The notes under the pieces: model-generated | What the model was told of the DNA's origin: nothing | The model's input: the letters and a program-made list of their open reading frames with translations, nothing else | Database searches by the model: none | Assembly (NCBI GenBank): GCA_028281945.1 | Contig: JANQIW010000170.1 | Span: forward strand, 1 to 37,813 | DNA: 37,813 bases | Direction of reading: 5' to 3' | DNA from: Prochloraceae cyanobacterium PL24a_bin.78 | Lineage (GTDB): Bacteria; Cyanobacteriota; Cyanobacteriia; Cyanobacteriales; JANQIW01 | Program-made: the position numbers and the translations under genes | Shown: positions 1 through 9,757 of the stretch, one piece after another | Layout of the letters: every line of letters starts with the position of its first letter | How positions within the stretch are numbered: the first letter of the stretch is position 1

Positions 1-200
1 AAAAGAGTATATCTTATTTACTTATTACTTATTACTCATTACTTATTACTTAATCAAAGCTTATTACTTATTACTTAATCAAGAATGGGGAGAATAGGAG
101 GAAAAAGAGTGTATCATCGATCTTTTTACTTGATACTTGAGACTTAATCAAGATTAATTATCTCAGATTGAGGTTTTTAAAACTCTATCATTATTGTTGC
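1..200. repeat. Mosaic intergenic repeat, copy A (heptamer array, G-rich string, AT tail)
   Basis: Bases 1-80 are a TTACTTA heptamer array broken by TTACTCA and by AATCAAAGC. A short G-rich string (GGGGAGAATAGGAGG) follows near 87-102, and an AT-rich tail at about 150-195 ends in AACTCTATCATTATT. Bases 1-76 are the exact reverse complement of 13897-13972. No credible coding sequence lies here. The same modules recur in other gaps of this window, so this is a dispersed family rather than a local simple repeat. Confidence 0.85.
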
Positions 201-232
201 AAATCGATAACTAATAACTAATTAATTAACAA

Positions 233-517
233 TTAATCTTCAATTTCAGAAGACTTCTTATCCAGAAGTTCCTTTTTAGATTTTTTCAACTTATGCCAAA
301 GGTTTTTTATTTGATTATAAGCCTCATGAGTAGATATTTTATTGTTAGATTCTAAACCACAAATATAGCTCACTCTTTGAGCAAATTCTTGAAGATTAGC
401 ATTAAAAACTATATTTGAAGGAGTAAATTCACCTTGATAGTTGCCAATAGGATATAAAAAGTTTTCCTTCACATTGTTATTTTTAATTTCATTTTCATTT
501 TCGTTTTCATTTTCCAT
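233..517 (-). CDS. Small conserved cyanobacterial protein (DUF7219-like)
   Basis: A 94-residue soluble protein. Residues 1-15 are a low-complexity Glu/Asn run from alternating GAA/AAT codons. The body carries an FLYPIGNYQGEFTP stretch, then NLQEFAQRVSYICGLE and a Lys/Glu-rich C-terminal helix. I recall this pattern from short cyanobacterial proteins of the DUF7219 type, but that is memory and not a search. No catalytic motif, signal peptide or membrane segment is visible, and the function is unknown. It lies alone on the minus strand, 68 bp downstream of another small gene read in the same direction, so the two could share a transcript. Confidence 0.7.
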   Translation of the reverse strand: MENENENENEIKNNNVKENFLYPIGNYQGEFTPSNIVFNANLQEFAQRVSYICGLESNNKISTHEAYNQIKNLWHKLKKSKKELLDKKSSEIED

Positions 518-585
518 AGTTTTTAGTATTTTATTTATATATTTTTAACTATAACCGTTTTTAAGATTTTCATTACTATACTATG

Positions 586-885
586 TTATCTTTGAGAAAT
601 TCTTCTCCAACCCTTTAACTTATTACCAATCCGAAAAATAATGGAACTTTCAGTCAATCCTAATTCCCAAATCGCATCAATTAACAAAGGTGTTTTTTCC
701 TTAACAACTTCAATCCAAGTAGGACAATCTTCAAAATCAAGACAAAGAATCGTAGAATTTCCCCAAGGTTCACGAAATACCTTGCATTCTTGAGGTAAGA
801 AACCTACCAAAGAAAAAAAACGATCAATGGCTAATTTTTCAAATTCAGCACTAGTGCACTCGGAAGAAGAATTCTGATTAAACAT
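586..885 (-). CDS. Hypothetical protein, 99 aa
   Basis: I do not recognise the family. The protein looks globular and soluble, with no signal peptide or membrane helix. It has an acidic middle (LCLDFEDCPTWIEVVKEKTP) and a basic C-terminus (GNKLKGWRRISQR). Four cysteines are present without a regular metal-binding spacing. An ATG start, ordinary codon use and a position between two other minus-strand genes support a real gene. No function can be assigned. Confidence 0.6.
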   Translation of the reverse strand: MFNQNSSSECTSAEFEKLAIDRFFSLVGFLPQECKVFREPWGNSTILCLDFEDCPTWIEVVKEKTPLLIDAIWELGLTESSIIFRIGNKLKGWRRISQR

Positions 886-1022
886 AGTTTTTCCACATTA
901 AATCTAATGATTTTATTATCTCATATCAAGTATTATCTACATCCAAGATAACATCTATTCCGAAAAAGTATAGTAGTAAATATAGCTAATTTAATAACTT
1001 CTATATAATTATTAAATAATAG

Positions 1023-1484
1023 TTAAAGTTTTTGATTACTAGAAATTTGTTCAGCTAAAGCTTTAATTCTTTCTAGCTGTGAAATCATATCTTGTTTTGT
1101 CCATTGAGCAGCAAAAATATTAAACCCCCATTCAACTAAAGGATTAGGAATTTTAAACTCAAAACGGTTGATTAACTTGGTTCCATGAACCAGAGATTGA
1201 CATTCCCAACGATCGCGCCCTTGAAAAAAACCTTCAAACTGCCAAACCACTAAACCTACATCTCTTTCTACTACCACACTTTCAAGAGTTGGTTGTAAGA
1301 GAGGAATCTTGATGACAAAGCGACTACGACTACCCATACTAGTATTCCATTCACCGATAGCCTCACAATGCAAAGCTGGATTTAACCAACGCCCCATTAA
1401 ATCTAAATCAGTAATACAATTTTCAACGATATTAACACTAGCATCAATCTCAATAGATTGTTCAAAAACTTTACTTAATGACAT
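1023..1484 (-). CDS. SRPBCC (START-like) ligand-binding protein
   Basis: A 153-residue single-domain protein with the layout of the SRPBCC / polyketide cyclase-dehydrase superfamily. A beta strand at the N-terminus (FEQSIEIDASVNIVENCITD) leads into a helix with DLDLMGRWLNP, followed by alternating strands (SRSRFVIKIPLL, LESVVVERDVGLVVWQFEG, GTKLINRFEFKI). A long amphipathic C-terminal helix (WTKQDMISQLERIKALAEQ) would cover the hydrophobic cavity. Such proteins bind lipids or other hydrophobic ligands, and the ligand here cannot be told from sequence. It is transcribed alone, and a block of mosaic repeats lies upstream of its start. Confidence 0.75.
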   Translation of the reverse strand: MSLSKVFEQSIEIDASVNIVENCITDLDLMGRWLNPALHCEAIGEWNTSMGSRSRFVIKIPLLQPTLESVVVERDVGLVVWQFEGFFQGRDRWECQSLVHGTKLINRFEFKIPNPLVEWGFNIFAAQWTKQDMISQLERIKALAEQISSNQKL

Positions 1485-1532
1485 ATAGTTTAGATCAAAA
1501 ACAAATTGTATATAATTATATCAATTTACAAA

Positions 1533-1740
1533 AATAATGATAGAGTTTGAAAATCTTAAATGTAGGATAATTCTCTATACTACCCATTCTCCCTATCCAA
1601 GATTTAAGTAATAAGTAATAAGTGCACTCTTTTTCTCCCAAGTCTCCCCATCACCCATTCTCCCCATCACCCATTCACCATTCTACAACAACATCTCCCC
1701 ATTCCTCCCATTCCTCCCATTCCTCCCATTCCTCCCATTC
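1533..1740. repeat. Mosaic intergenic repeat, copy B (reverse orientation)
   Basis: The 398-bp gap 1485-1882 is largely filled by the repeat family in reverse orientation. An AT module (AATGATAGAGTTTGAAAATC, about 1536-1555) comes first. The shared 28-bp junction with heptamers follows at 1595-1622, then C-rich strings (CTCCCCATCACCCATT), and a 9-bp tandem ATTCCTCCC at 1701-1740 in four copies plus a partial. The remaining bases to 1882 are AT-rich and presumably include the promoter of the plus-strand membrane protein gene. Confidence 0.85.
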
Positions 1741-1900
1741 CCTTTGACAACCATCTCAGTAAAAAACATCACCCACTCTCCCATCTCCATCTCTATCATT
1801 ATTAAATAAAAACAATATTATTCCAAAAATTGTCAACTGGGTATCAAATAGATATAGTGAACCTTAAAGCTAATCTTTAAGATTGGAAATTAAATTTATT

Positions 1901-3580
1901 ATGATGATCATGCTGAGTACAACTACTATTAGTACGACAACCATAAAATTATCCCCATTGTTTTTGGCTCAAGAAGTACCTCCCTTCGAGCAAATAATTT
2001 CCAGTTTAGGAGAAGATTTAGGAACTTCTGTATTTACTTTTGTCAAAGCTATCCTAATTCTAGTAATAGGTTGGATAGTTGCCAATTGGTCAAAAGGATT
2101 TGTTAAAAAGCAACTAGATAAAACTGAAATCGATAACAAAATTGCTAATTGGATTACTGGAGGCCAAGCCGGGCAAAAAATCCCTATTGAACAGTTTATT
2201 TCTGGTGTTATTTATTGGATTATCATCCTATTTACTATAGTAGCCTTTTTAAGTTCATTGCAGCTAGATGCGGTTTCCGTACCTCTCAATGCGCTTTTAG
2301 AACAAATCACTAGCTTCTTACCACAAGTTTTTGCCGCAGCACTTCTGTTAGCATTAGCTTGGTTAATCGCTACTATCGTTAAATTAGTTGTCACCAGAGG
2401 CTTAAATGCTCTAGGAATAGACGATCGTTTTAACCAACAAGTAAGTGAAAGTTATACTGAAACTTCTGGTGAAGGAGAGCAAAAACAACAACTTGGTATA
2501 TCTGAAACCATTGCTAATGCACTTTACTGGTTTATATACTTACTATTTCTCCCATCTATTCTCAGTACCCTTGAGTTAGAAGGGACGCTTAGACCTGTAC
2601 AAGAATTAGTTAATGAGGTTTTAAGTATTATCCCCAATGTATTTGCGGCTATACTTATCGGAGCAGTTGGTTGGCTAATCGCTCAAATAGTGAGAAAAAT
2701 AGTCACCAGTTTCCTAACAGCTACAGGAGTAAATAACATTGGTGCGAAATTTGGCTTATCTGAAGCTCGAGGAAGTAAATCTTTACCTTGGATTATTGGG
2801 ACAATTGTCTATATTCTAATCCTAATTCCTGCTGCTATTGCCTCTTTAAACGCTTTAGAGATACGAGCAATTTCCGAACCAGCTATTGCTATGTTGAATC
2901 AGGTATTAAATATTTTACCGAAAATCTTCGCAGCTTCAGTAGTATGGATCATCGCTTATATAGCAGGAAAATATATCTCTGAATTAGTGATCGAGATACT
3001 TACAGGAATAGGCTTTAACAAGCTTTATAAATGGCTAGGAATTGAGACTTCATCATCCCAAACTCCATCAGAAACTCCATCAGAAACTCCAGCAGAAGGA
3101 ACATCATTACAAGAATTACCAACAGATTCAACACCCGATCGCACACCTTCTGAAATAGTAGGAATCATTGTTTGGGTTGCTATTCTGGCAATTGCTACTC
3201 TTACAGCCGTTGATATTCTAGAAATCGAAGCCTTACAAAATCTAGTAGGTAATTTCTTAGTATTAGCTGGTCAAGTTTTAATTGGTTTAATTGTCTTTGG
3301 TATTGGTTTATTCCTCTCTAACAAAGCATTTGATTTAATCAGTAGTTCTGATACTCGTCAATCCATGTTTTTGGCTCAAACCGCTCGTATTGCCATTATG
3401 ATTTTGATCACTGCTATGGCTTTACAACAAATGGGCATTGCTACCAATATTGTTAATCTTGCCTTTGGTTTACTTACAGGGGGAATTTCTGTTGCTATTG
3501 CCCTTGCCTTTGGTTTAGGAGGTAGAGAAGTTGCTTCAGAACAATTACGTAAATGGATTGATTCTTTTAAGGATGATTAA
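1901..3580 (+). CDS. Mechanosensitive-channel-like membrane protein with repeated TM helices
   Basis: About 559 residues, almost all hydrophobic. Several segments repeat one pattern: a Leu-Pro start, then F-A-A, a hydrophobic helix and a basic end (FLPQVFAAALLLALAWLIA, IIPNVFAAILIGAVGWLIA, ILPKIFAASVVWIIAYIAG). This is typical of the 'conserved TM helix' repeat found in MscS-related cyanobacterial proteins. No MscS beta-domain follows the last helix, so the protein may be a pore-like or accessory protein rather than a classical channel. A hydrophilic linker with three near-identical TPSE repeats sits about two thirds along. A TTG at 1883 would also open the frame; I chose the ATG at 1901, which begins a likely signal-anchor segment. 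Confidence 0.8.
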   Translation: MMIMLSTTTISTTTIKLSPLFLAQEVPPFEQIISSLGEDLGTSVFTFVKAILILVIGWIVANWSKGFVKKQLDKTEIDNKIANWITGGQAGQKIPIEQFISGVIYWIIILFTIVAFLSSLQLDAVSVPLNALLEQITSFLPQVFAAALLLALAWLIATIVKLVVTRGLNALGIDDRFNQQVSESYTETSGEGEQKQQLGISETIANALYWFIYLLFLPSILSTLELEGTLRPVQELVNEVLSIIPNVFAAILIGAVGWLIAQIVRKIVTSFLTATGVNNIGAKFGLSEARGSKSLPWIIGTIVYILILIPAAIASLNALEIRAISEPAIAMLNQVLNILPKIFAASVVWIIAYIAGKYISELVIEILTGIGFNKLYKWLGIETSSSQTPSETPSETPAEGTSLQELPTDSTPDRTPSEIVGIIVWVAILAIATLTAVDILEIEALQNLVGNFLVLAGQVLIGLIVFGIGLFLSNKAFDLISSSDTRQSMFLAQTARIAIMILITAMALQQMGIATNIVNLAFGLLTGGISVAIALAFGLGGREVASEQLRKWIDSFKDD

Positions 3581-3583
3581 TCT

Positions 3584-3680
3584 ATCAAAATTTTGATTAG
3601 AAAATATAAATAAAAATTAGAAATTGAGAGTGAGAATTTTCTTTTGAGAAATACTTCTTAACTCTCTTTTTTCTTTTAAA
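3584..3680 (+). terminator. Possible transcription terminator region
   Basis: Just after the stop there is a 14-bp perfect palindrome, ATCAAAATTTTGAT (3584-3597). Further on, GAGAGT (3626-3631) can pair with ACTCTC (3661-3666), directly followed by a T-rich run. The second stem is short with a long loop, so this is a weak prediction. The rest of the gap to 3814 is AT-rich and shows nothing else. Confidence 0.3.
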
Positions 3681-3814
3681 TTAATTTTATACTAAATACG
3701 GTTATGAAATAAGCTTTATTGACTAGGTGGAATTCTCCCATTCTCCTGAAGGAGTGACATGGTATAATCAATGCTAGTATCCATAAGGGTTTCAAGTATG
3801 TTAGGTTAAAAAAA

Positions 3815-4096
3815 TTAAAGGATTTGAGGTACTTTAAAATAGTCACCATCTTGTTCTGGTGCTTGATTGAGGATTGCTTCCCTCTCTGTGTATACTTCTG
3901 CGGTATCTTGGCGAGTGATATTACTTAAATCGATGGCCCTAGTAGTTGGAGGTATGTTTTCTGTATCTAATTCACTTAATTGGTCGAAGTATTCTAATAC
4001 ACTACTTAATTGGGTAGTAAACTGTTCTACTTCTGTTTCAGTCACTTCCAAACGGGCTAAATGAGCTACTTTTTTTACTTGTTCGCGATCGAGCAT
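3815..4096 (-). CDS. gatC: Asp/Glu-tRNA amidotransferase subunit GatC
   Basis: A 93-residue protein of the usual GatC length. It opens with [20 protein letters not shown], matching the family N-terminus, and has the [16 protein letters not shown] helix and a Pro-Thr-rich tail that wraps GatA. GatC is the small structural subunit of GatCAB, which amidates Glu-tRNA(Gln), and in some lineages Asp-tRNA(Asn), in the cytoplasm. gatA and gatB are not in this window, which is common in cyanobacteria. ycf3 lies 75 bp upstream in the same direction. Confidence 0.93.
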   Translation of the reverse strand: MLDREQVKKVAHLARLEVTETEVEQFTTQLSSVLEYFDQLSELDTENIPPTTRAIDLSNITRQDTAEVYTEREAILNQAPEQDGDYFKVPQIL

Positions 4097-4171
4097 ATTA
4101 TTATCTTGATTCTACTTGATTTTACTTTATTCTATTTTAGGTTTAAATTATTTAACTTGTAGATTTAAGCC

Positions 4172-4693
4172 TTAAAAAAATACATCTATTTCCGATCTAC
4201 CAGTAGTTTTCAACCAATTTTGGGCTTCGAGATAATTGTTAGGAGAAATGCGGATCGCTTGCTTCCAATATTCAGCAGCCTTATCATAGAGGGCTTCGGC
4301 TTCTTCTGGATTACCATCTTCTTTAGTTTTTTGCCCTTGGTGATGGTAGATAACGGCAATATTGTTAAGTGCAGAGGAATGCTGGGGATTGTAATCGAGA
4401 GTTTGTTGATAATATTCGATGGCCTTATCTAATTCACCATTACTAGCATGAATCAAACCGATATTATAAAGGATTTGAGAACGATCGCCTGGATCTTCTT
4501 CCAACTTAAGAGCTTCATAATAATTATCCAAAGCCTCAGCATATTCCCCTTCAGCTTGAGCGGACATTCCATCGCGATAATATACAAAGGCTTCTTTAGA
4601 TTTTTGGTCGATAGGCAGAACTTTGAGAATGATATCTGCCATAATGGTAAAGGTTTTATCAATAAAGTTATCGTTTCTTTGGCTACGTGGCAT
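4172..4693 (-). CDS. ycf3: Photosystem I assembly protein Ycf3
   Basis: 173 residues, the normal Ycf3 length. It starts with the typical [16 protein letters not shown] stretch and continues with tetratricopeptide repeats, seen as [40 protein letters not shown] and [14 protein letters not shown]. The last repeat is preceded by the small insert [18 protein letters not shown]. Ycf3 is a thylakoid-associated chaperone that helps assemble the PsaA/PsaB core of photosystem I. Its neighbours, gatC downstream and a universal stress protein upstream, have no obvious functional tie. The call rests on family recognition of the N-terminus and TPR layout. Confidence 0.93.
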   Translation of the reverse strand: MPRSQRNDNFIDKTFTIMADIILKVLPIDQKSKEAFVYYRDGMSAQAEGEYAEALDNYYEALKLEEDPGDRSQILYNIGLIHASNGELDKAIEYYQQTLDYNPQHSSALNNIAVIYHHQGQKTKEDGNPEEAEALYDKAAEYWKQAIRISPNNYLEAQNWLKTTGRSEIDVFF

Positions 4694-4826
4694 AGTTTCT
4701 CTTCAATCTATTTTGCTAAAATCTATTTTCTAAAATTAATCCTAGCTTGAATTGGTTGGTAGTTAATGGTTAATCATAATTGTTAATTAAATCTTAATAG
4801 TTAATCATGATTATACATTAGTAATA

Positions 4827-5312
4827 CTAACTATCCCCTTGAACAATTAAAACTGAACAAGGAGCATGATGCAAAACATAATTACTCACACTTCCTAGAA
4901 ACATTTCACTTATACCTGTGCGTCCTCTGCGTCCTAATACAATTAAATCCGCATCCCATTCTTCAGCAAAATCACAAATACTACGACTAGGTTTACCTAT
5001 AGACTGCTTATATTGAGCATAAATATTGATATCTTTTGCCTTTTCAACATAAGATTTCAACATTTCTATACCTTGTGCTTGGAATTCTTCCCATTGTTTC
5101 CGCCAAGTTTCCAAAGTTAAATCATTTCCCTTTGCTGGATACATACTAATTAAACCGGGAGGCACAGCTAAAGGACTATTTTCTTCTTCGTCTGATAAGA
5201 TATGTAAAAACATCAATAAACTAGAATTAGTTTGGGCAATATTAATTGCTTTAGCAAAAACTTGTTCTGCCATTGGAGATATATCTATTGCTACTAAAAT
5301 TTTCTGAAACAT
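4827..5312 (-). CDS. Universal stress protein (UspA family)
   Basis: About 161 residues, a single Usp domain. It opens with FQKILVAIDISPMAEQVFAKA, the first strand and loop of the Usp fold. The C-terminal nucleotide motif reads GRRGRTGISEMFLGSVS, i.e. G-x2-G-x9-G-S, so ATP binding is likely. The frame could start four codons earlier at 5324. I chose 5312 because MFQKILVAID is the usual family start and a purine-rich AGAAGA sits just before it. Such proteins are cytoplasmic stress or nucleotide-sensing proteins; the specific role is unknown. Confidence 0.88.
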   Translation of the reverse strand: MFQKILVAIDISPMAEQVFAKAINIAQTNSSLLMFLHILSDEEENSPLAVPPGLISMYPAKGNDLTLETWRKQWEEFQAQGIEMLKSYVEKAKDINIYAQYKQSIGKPSRSICDFAEEWDADLIVLGRRGRTGISEMFLGSVSNYVLHHAPCSVLIVQGDS

Positions 5313-5380
5313 AAATCTTCTCAAATCTTAATTTTTGTTTTTTTAAATTTTTTTATCTTAATTTTTTTTTACTTTAGAGA

Positions 5381-7105
5381 TTAAAAATCTACAAATTGTT
5401 GAGCATGAAAACTGGCATAACGACCTTGTTTTTCCAATAATTCCTGATGATTTCCATCTTCTACGATTATACCATCTTCTAATACCAAAATTCGATCGGC
5501 ACGTCGCACAGTAGCCAAACGATGGGCAATGACAAAAACCGTGCGATTTTCCATAATTCTTTCCAATGCTTCTTGTACCAATTTTTCCGATTCTGAATCT
5601 AATGCCGAAGTTGCTTCATCTAAGATTAAAATACTAGGATTATAAAGAATAGCCCTTGCAATTGCAATTCTTTGACGTTGCCCTCCGGAAAGATTTACCC
5701 CCCTTTCTCCTAAAATAGTGCCGTATCCTTCGGTAAACTTTCTAATAAACTCATTAGCATTAGCCAATTTGGCAGCAGCTTCGATATCTTTTAACTCAAA
5801 TTCGGCTTTACCAAAAGCAATATTCTCGGCAATGGTACCAGAAAATAAGATGGTTTCTTGCAAGACAATTCCGATTTGTTTCCTCAAACTTTTTAAAGAA
5901 ACATGAGCAATATTGATGCCATCTATTAAAATTTCTCCTTCATTAGGATTATAAAATCTTGGTAATAAATTAACTAAAGTAGATTTCCCTGCACCGGAGG
6001 CTCCAACTAAAGCAATTGTTTCTCCTGGATTGGCGATAAAATTAATATTTTTGAGGACATTTTTTCCCTCCAAATTATAAGCAAAAGTCACATTTTTATA
6101 CTCTACTTTGCCGGTAATATTTTCCAAAATAATGGGGTTTTTTTCTTCAATAATTGTGGGTTTAATTGCCATCAATTCAAAGATGCGATCGACACTTGCT
6201 TCCCCTTGTTTAAACTCATTATAATTGCTAGTAGTAATAGAAATAGGATCGATTAATAAAGCAACTCCTGCAACATAACTAATAAATTCACTACCAGTAA
6301 GATTGCCAGTTGAAATTTGCCATCCCCCCAAGAAAAATAAAAAAACCACACTCATTGCCTGGAGAAAACCTACTACTACAAATTGAATGGCTTTAACCTT
6401 TTCAGCCATAAATTTAGAGCGACGATTTTTTTCTGCTTCGGTAGCGAAACGATGGATTTCATAATCAGAGGCAGCGAATGCTTTAATCAATTTTATACCG
6501 CTAAAAACTTCAGTTAATAGAGAAGATAAAGTAGAGATTTGTTGTTGAGATTTATAAGATAATTTCCGTAATTGTTCTCCAAAAAATCCGATTAAAAATG
6601 CCATTAAAGGAGCAATAATTAGACTAGCTATAGTTAATTGCCAGTTGAGAATTAACATATAACTTAAAACCACTATAAGTTGCAAAATACAAGGTACAAA
6701 TTGATGGAAAAATTTATTGATAACTTCGCCGATTCGATCGATATCTTCTGTTAATCGATAAGATAAATCCCCAGTTTTAGATTTTTCAAAATAATTCAGA
6801 CTAAGACTGTGTAAGTGAGTATATATAGTTTTGCGGATATCCAAAGTAATCTTTAAAGCTGCTTGTGCCATAAAAGTATCTTGTCCGTATTGTGCAGCAC
6901 CTCTTAAGAAAAAAACAATAGCAGCCACTCCGGCAGATTGGGCAATAGCTTGGAGATTTCCCTCCCCAATATAACCAGCCATTTCTCCGGCTAATTCTGC
7001 TAAAATGGGCCAAAAAATCGTAAAAATAATAGTACAAAAAAAAGCTAAGATAATAGTTTTTGATTGGGAGCGAATATAGGGAATTAATCGCCAGTAATTA
7101 GACAT
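5381..7105 (-). CDS. ABC exporter half-transporter (MsbA/MDR type)
   Basis: 574 residues with a fused membrane domain and ATPase. The six-helix exporter domain spans roughly residues 15-300. The nucleotide-binding domain has Walker A GASGAGKST (368-376), a Q-loop near Q416, the signature LSGGQ (472-476), Walker B with D496-E497, and the switch histidine H528 in IAHR. All catalytic residues are intact, so it should work as a homodimer. Substrates of this class are lipids, peptides or drugs and cannot be read from sequence. The gene stands alone between the universal stress protein and a GGDEF-EAL gene, with gaps of 56-93 bp, so cotranscription is possible but unproven. Confidence 0.9.
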   Translation of the reverse strand: MSNYWRLIPYIRSQSKTIILAFFCTIIFTIFWPILAELAGEMAGYIGEGNLQAIAQSAGVAAIVFFLRGAAQYGQDTFMAQAALKITLDIRKTIYTHLHSLSLNYFEKSKTGDLSYRLTEDIDRIGEVINKFFHQFVPCILQLIVVLSYMLILNWQLTIASLIIAPLMAFLIGFFGEQLRKLSYKSQQQISTLSSLLTEVFSGIKLIKAFAASDYEIHRFATEAEKNRRSKFMAEKVKAIQFVVVGFLQAMSVVFLFFLGGWQISTGNLTGSEFISYVAGVALLIDPISITTSNYNEFKQGEASVDRIFELMAIKPTIIEEKNPIILENITGKVEYKNVTFAYNLEGKNVLKNINFIANPGETIALVGASGAGKSTLVNLLPRFYNPNEGEILIDGINIAHVSLKSLRKQIGIVLQETILFSGTIAENIAFGKAEFELKDIEAAAKLANANEFIRKFTEGYGTILGERGVNLSGGQRQRIAIARAILYNPSILILDEATSALDSESEKLVQEALERIMENRTVFVIAHRLATVRRADRILVLEDGIIVEDGNHQELLEKQGRYASFHAQQFVDF

Positions 7106-7198
7106 AAGATCTTTTTTTTATAGTGGTTTATATTGATGGAGAAGAATGGGGAAATAGGAAGAACAATAATCTTACTGGTTTTCTGTATAAATCAATCA

Positions 7199-9757
7199 TT
7201 AAGCCTTAACCATTTCTGCAATTTTTGTCATTGCCTTAACATTATTTAAGGGTTTATCAAACCAATATCCTTGCCCGAATTCACAATTTAATTGTTTGAG
7301 ATAATTTAGTTGATATTGAGTCTCTATTCCTTCGGCAATTACATCCATTCCTAGATTATGAGCCAAATTAATAATGGTTTTGACAATTTCTAAATTTTCT
7401 CCTGTTTCTCTCATATTACTAACAAAAGATTTATCAATTTTTAAAGTATCAATGGGAAAATGTTGAAGATAACTCAAAGCTGAATAACCGGTTCCAAAAT
7501 CATCAAGGCCTATTTGAATATTTCTTTCTTTAAATTGTTTTAAAAGTTTACTAATTGTTTGATTGCGATCTAATAACATAGTTTCTGTAAGTTCTAATTT
7601 GAGATTATGGGGATTTAAACCAGTTTCCCTAAGAATTTGGTCTAATTTATCGATAAAATTGCTTTGTTGTAATTGTTTTCCTGAGAGATTAACGCTGATT
7701 GTTAATGATTCTGTTAGATCAAATTGTTCTTGCCAACGACGCATTTGACGACATGATTCTGATAAAATCCAATCCCCAATGGCAATGATTATTCCTGTTT
7801 CTTCGGCAATTGGGATAAATTGAATGGGTGAAATTAAACCTTTGCTGGGATGTTGCCAACGAATTAGTGCCTCGAAACCGGCAAGTTGATCTGTTTTTAA
7901 ACAAATAATTGGTTGATAATCAATGGAAAATTCTTTATTTTCTAATGCTTTGCGTAGGGCATTTTCTAATTCTAAAAAACTAGAAATTTGAGCGTGCATT
8001 GCGGGGTCGAAAATTTCGTAACGGGATTTTCCTCGTTTTTTGGCATGATACATACTTAAATCTGCATCTCTGAGAATTTCTGTGCTGTTTTTATATCCCG
8101 TTGAACTTAGGGCGATGCCAACACTGGCACTGGTAAATACTTGTTTATTTTTGAGGTTAAAGGGTAATGATAATTCTTCTCTAATTTTTTCGGCAATAAT
8201 TGTTACTTCTTTGATGTTGTGAAAGTTGTCTATGAGAATTGTAAATTCATCTCCTCCTAATCTTGCTACTATATCTGTGTTTTTAATACATTTTTCTAAT
8301 CTTTTTCCTACTTCTATTAATAATAAATCTCCAAATAAATGCCCTAAGCTATCATTAATTATTTTAAAACGATCTAAGTCGATAAACATAACTGCAAATA
8401 AATGATCTGGATTCCTTTGAATATTAAAAAGGGCACGATCTACATATTCAACAAATAAAATTCGATTGGGTAATCCTGTTAAATCATCATGTAAGGCATT
8501 ATGAACCAATTTTTCCTCCATTTCTTTTCTAAAGGTGATATCTCTCATAAAACTAAAGAAAACATTATTGGAAGCTATATAGTTAATGCTTACTTCTAAA
8601 TGAATCAGGTCACCATTTTTGCATCTATGTTTAGTTTCAAATCTGTCTAAATTGGCTGTATTTATATTATGTATATATTGCTCCATTTCGTTATAATTTT
8701 CTACTACTTTTACATCTTCAAATGACATTTGTAGTAATTCTTCTCTGGTATATCCAATAGTTTGACAATAAGCATCATTTACTTCTAGGATTCTTCCGTC
8801 ATTGCCATCGATAATCCAAAAGCATTCTAGAGTATTATTGAGGATATTTTGATATTGTTCTTTTGCTTCTTCTAAGGCTTCTTGTGCTTTTTTACGCTCG
8901 GTAATATCGATTGCTAATCCTTCAATCATGATTTCATTTTCTAACTTTTTGACTCGGTATCTGATGGAACGATCGAAAAACCAATGCCAATTTCCACTAG
9001 AATCTTTAATGCGATATTCCATTTCAAAATTTTTCTTTTTCTTGGGATTTTGGATCATCTCATGAACTTTTTGGCGATCTTCAGGATGAATACGTTCATG
9101 CCATAACCAAGGATTAGATTTAAAATCTTTTAATGAATAACCTAAAATTGTTTCAACATATTTAGAATAATAAATTCCTCCTTTTTTTGATGAAAATGAA
9201 TAAATAATAATTGGTAAACCTTCTTCTAAACGTTTAGCTCTAGATTCACTATAATGTAAAGCTAATTGTGTTTCTTGACGATCGATTATTTCTTTTTGTA
9301 ATTTTTCATTGACACTTGCCAATTCTTGGGTGCGTTGTTTGACTTTGTTTTCTAGTTCAAAATTCAAACAATCTACTTCTTTTTGTGCTTGTTGTAAACG
9401 ACAAAAAGTATGATGAAGCTCCGGGATTAATTGAGCTACTAACTGAGATAAACCTACTGTAATTAAACCCACACATAATAAACTTACCAACCAACTCCAA
9501 TGTAAATGTAAATTCAGATTAACTGAATCAGCTTCTGATAAACTCATAAAGGCTGGTAAAACATGGATGGTATAAAGATCTGCTAGATAAAATAAACTGA
9601 TTAAGATTAAACCTACTAAAATCTTTCTAATAGGTTCTTCTAATCCAAATTTATCAGTAGTCGATCGATATTTATAAAAAATAATAATTGAATAAATTGA
9701 TGAGGCCAAAATTGCTACATCAAATACTGTCATCAATACTCTAGAATCTCGAATCAT
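7199..9757 (-). CDS. Membrane PAS-PAS-GGDEF-EAL c-di-GMP signalling protein
   Basis: 852 residues. Three transmembrane helices lie within the first ~110 residues, followed by a coiled coil, a PAS domain with the HPEDR motif near 225, a second PAS domain, then GGDEF (about 501-505) and EAL (about 629). Both catalytic motifs are intact: RLGGDEF, EALIRWQHP, DDFGTGYSAL and AEGIET. The inhibitory site upstream of GGDEF reads K-N-T-D instead of R-x-x-D, so product feedback on the cyclase may be weak. The enzyme could make c-di-GMP from GTP, degrade it, or switch between the two. Its upstream gap of 785 bp is unusually long and may hold its promoter. Confidence 0.9.
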   Translation of the reverse strand: MIRDSRVLMTVFDVAILASSIYSIIIFYKYRSTTDKFGLEEPIRKILVGLILISLFYLADLYTIHVLPAFMSLSEADSVNLNLHLHWSWLVSLLCVGLITVGLSQLVAQLIPELHHTFCRLQQAQKEVDCLNFELENKVKQRTQELASVNEKLQKEIIDRQETQLALHYSESRAKRLEEGLPIIIYSFSSKKGGIYYSKYVETILGYSLKDFKSNPWLWHERIHPEDRQKVHEMIQNPKKKKNFEMEYRIKDSSGNWHWFFDRSIRYRVKKLENEIMIEGLAIDITERKKAQEALEEAKEQYQNILNNTLECFWIIDGNDGRILEVNDAYCQTIGYTREELLQMSFEDVKVVENYNEMEQYIHNINTANLDRFETKHRCKNGDLIHLEVSINYIASNNVFFSFMRDITFRKEMEEKLVHNALHDDLTGLPNRILFVEYVDRALFNIQRNPDHLFAVMFIDLDRFKIINDSLGHLFGDLLLIEVGKRLEKCIKNTDIVARLGGDEFTILIDNFHNIKEVTIIAEKIREELSLPFNLKNKQVFTSASVGIALSSTGYKNSTEILRDADLSMYHAKKRGKSRYEIFDPAMHAQISSFLELENALRKALENKEFSIDYQPIICLKTDQLAGFEALIRWQHPSKGLISPIQFIPIAEETGIIIAIGDWILSESCRQMRRWQEQFDLTESLTISVNLSGKQLQQSNFIDKLDQILRETGLNPHNLKLELTETMLLDRNQTISKLLKQFKERNIQIGLDDFGTGYSALSYLQHFPIDTLKIDKSFVSNMRETGENLEIVKTIINLAHNLGMDVIAEGIETQYQLNYLKQLNCEFGQGYWFDKPLNNVKAMTKIAEMVKA

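Noticed and set aside
1-80. Possible CRISPR array at the heptamer repeats (also at 13897-13957 and 35650-35695)
   Set aside because: The unit is seven bases in direct tandem, with no spacers of constant length and no cas genes nearby.
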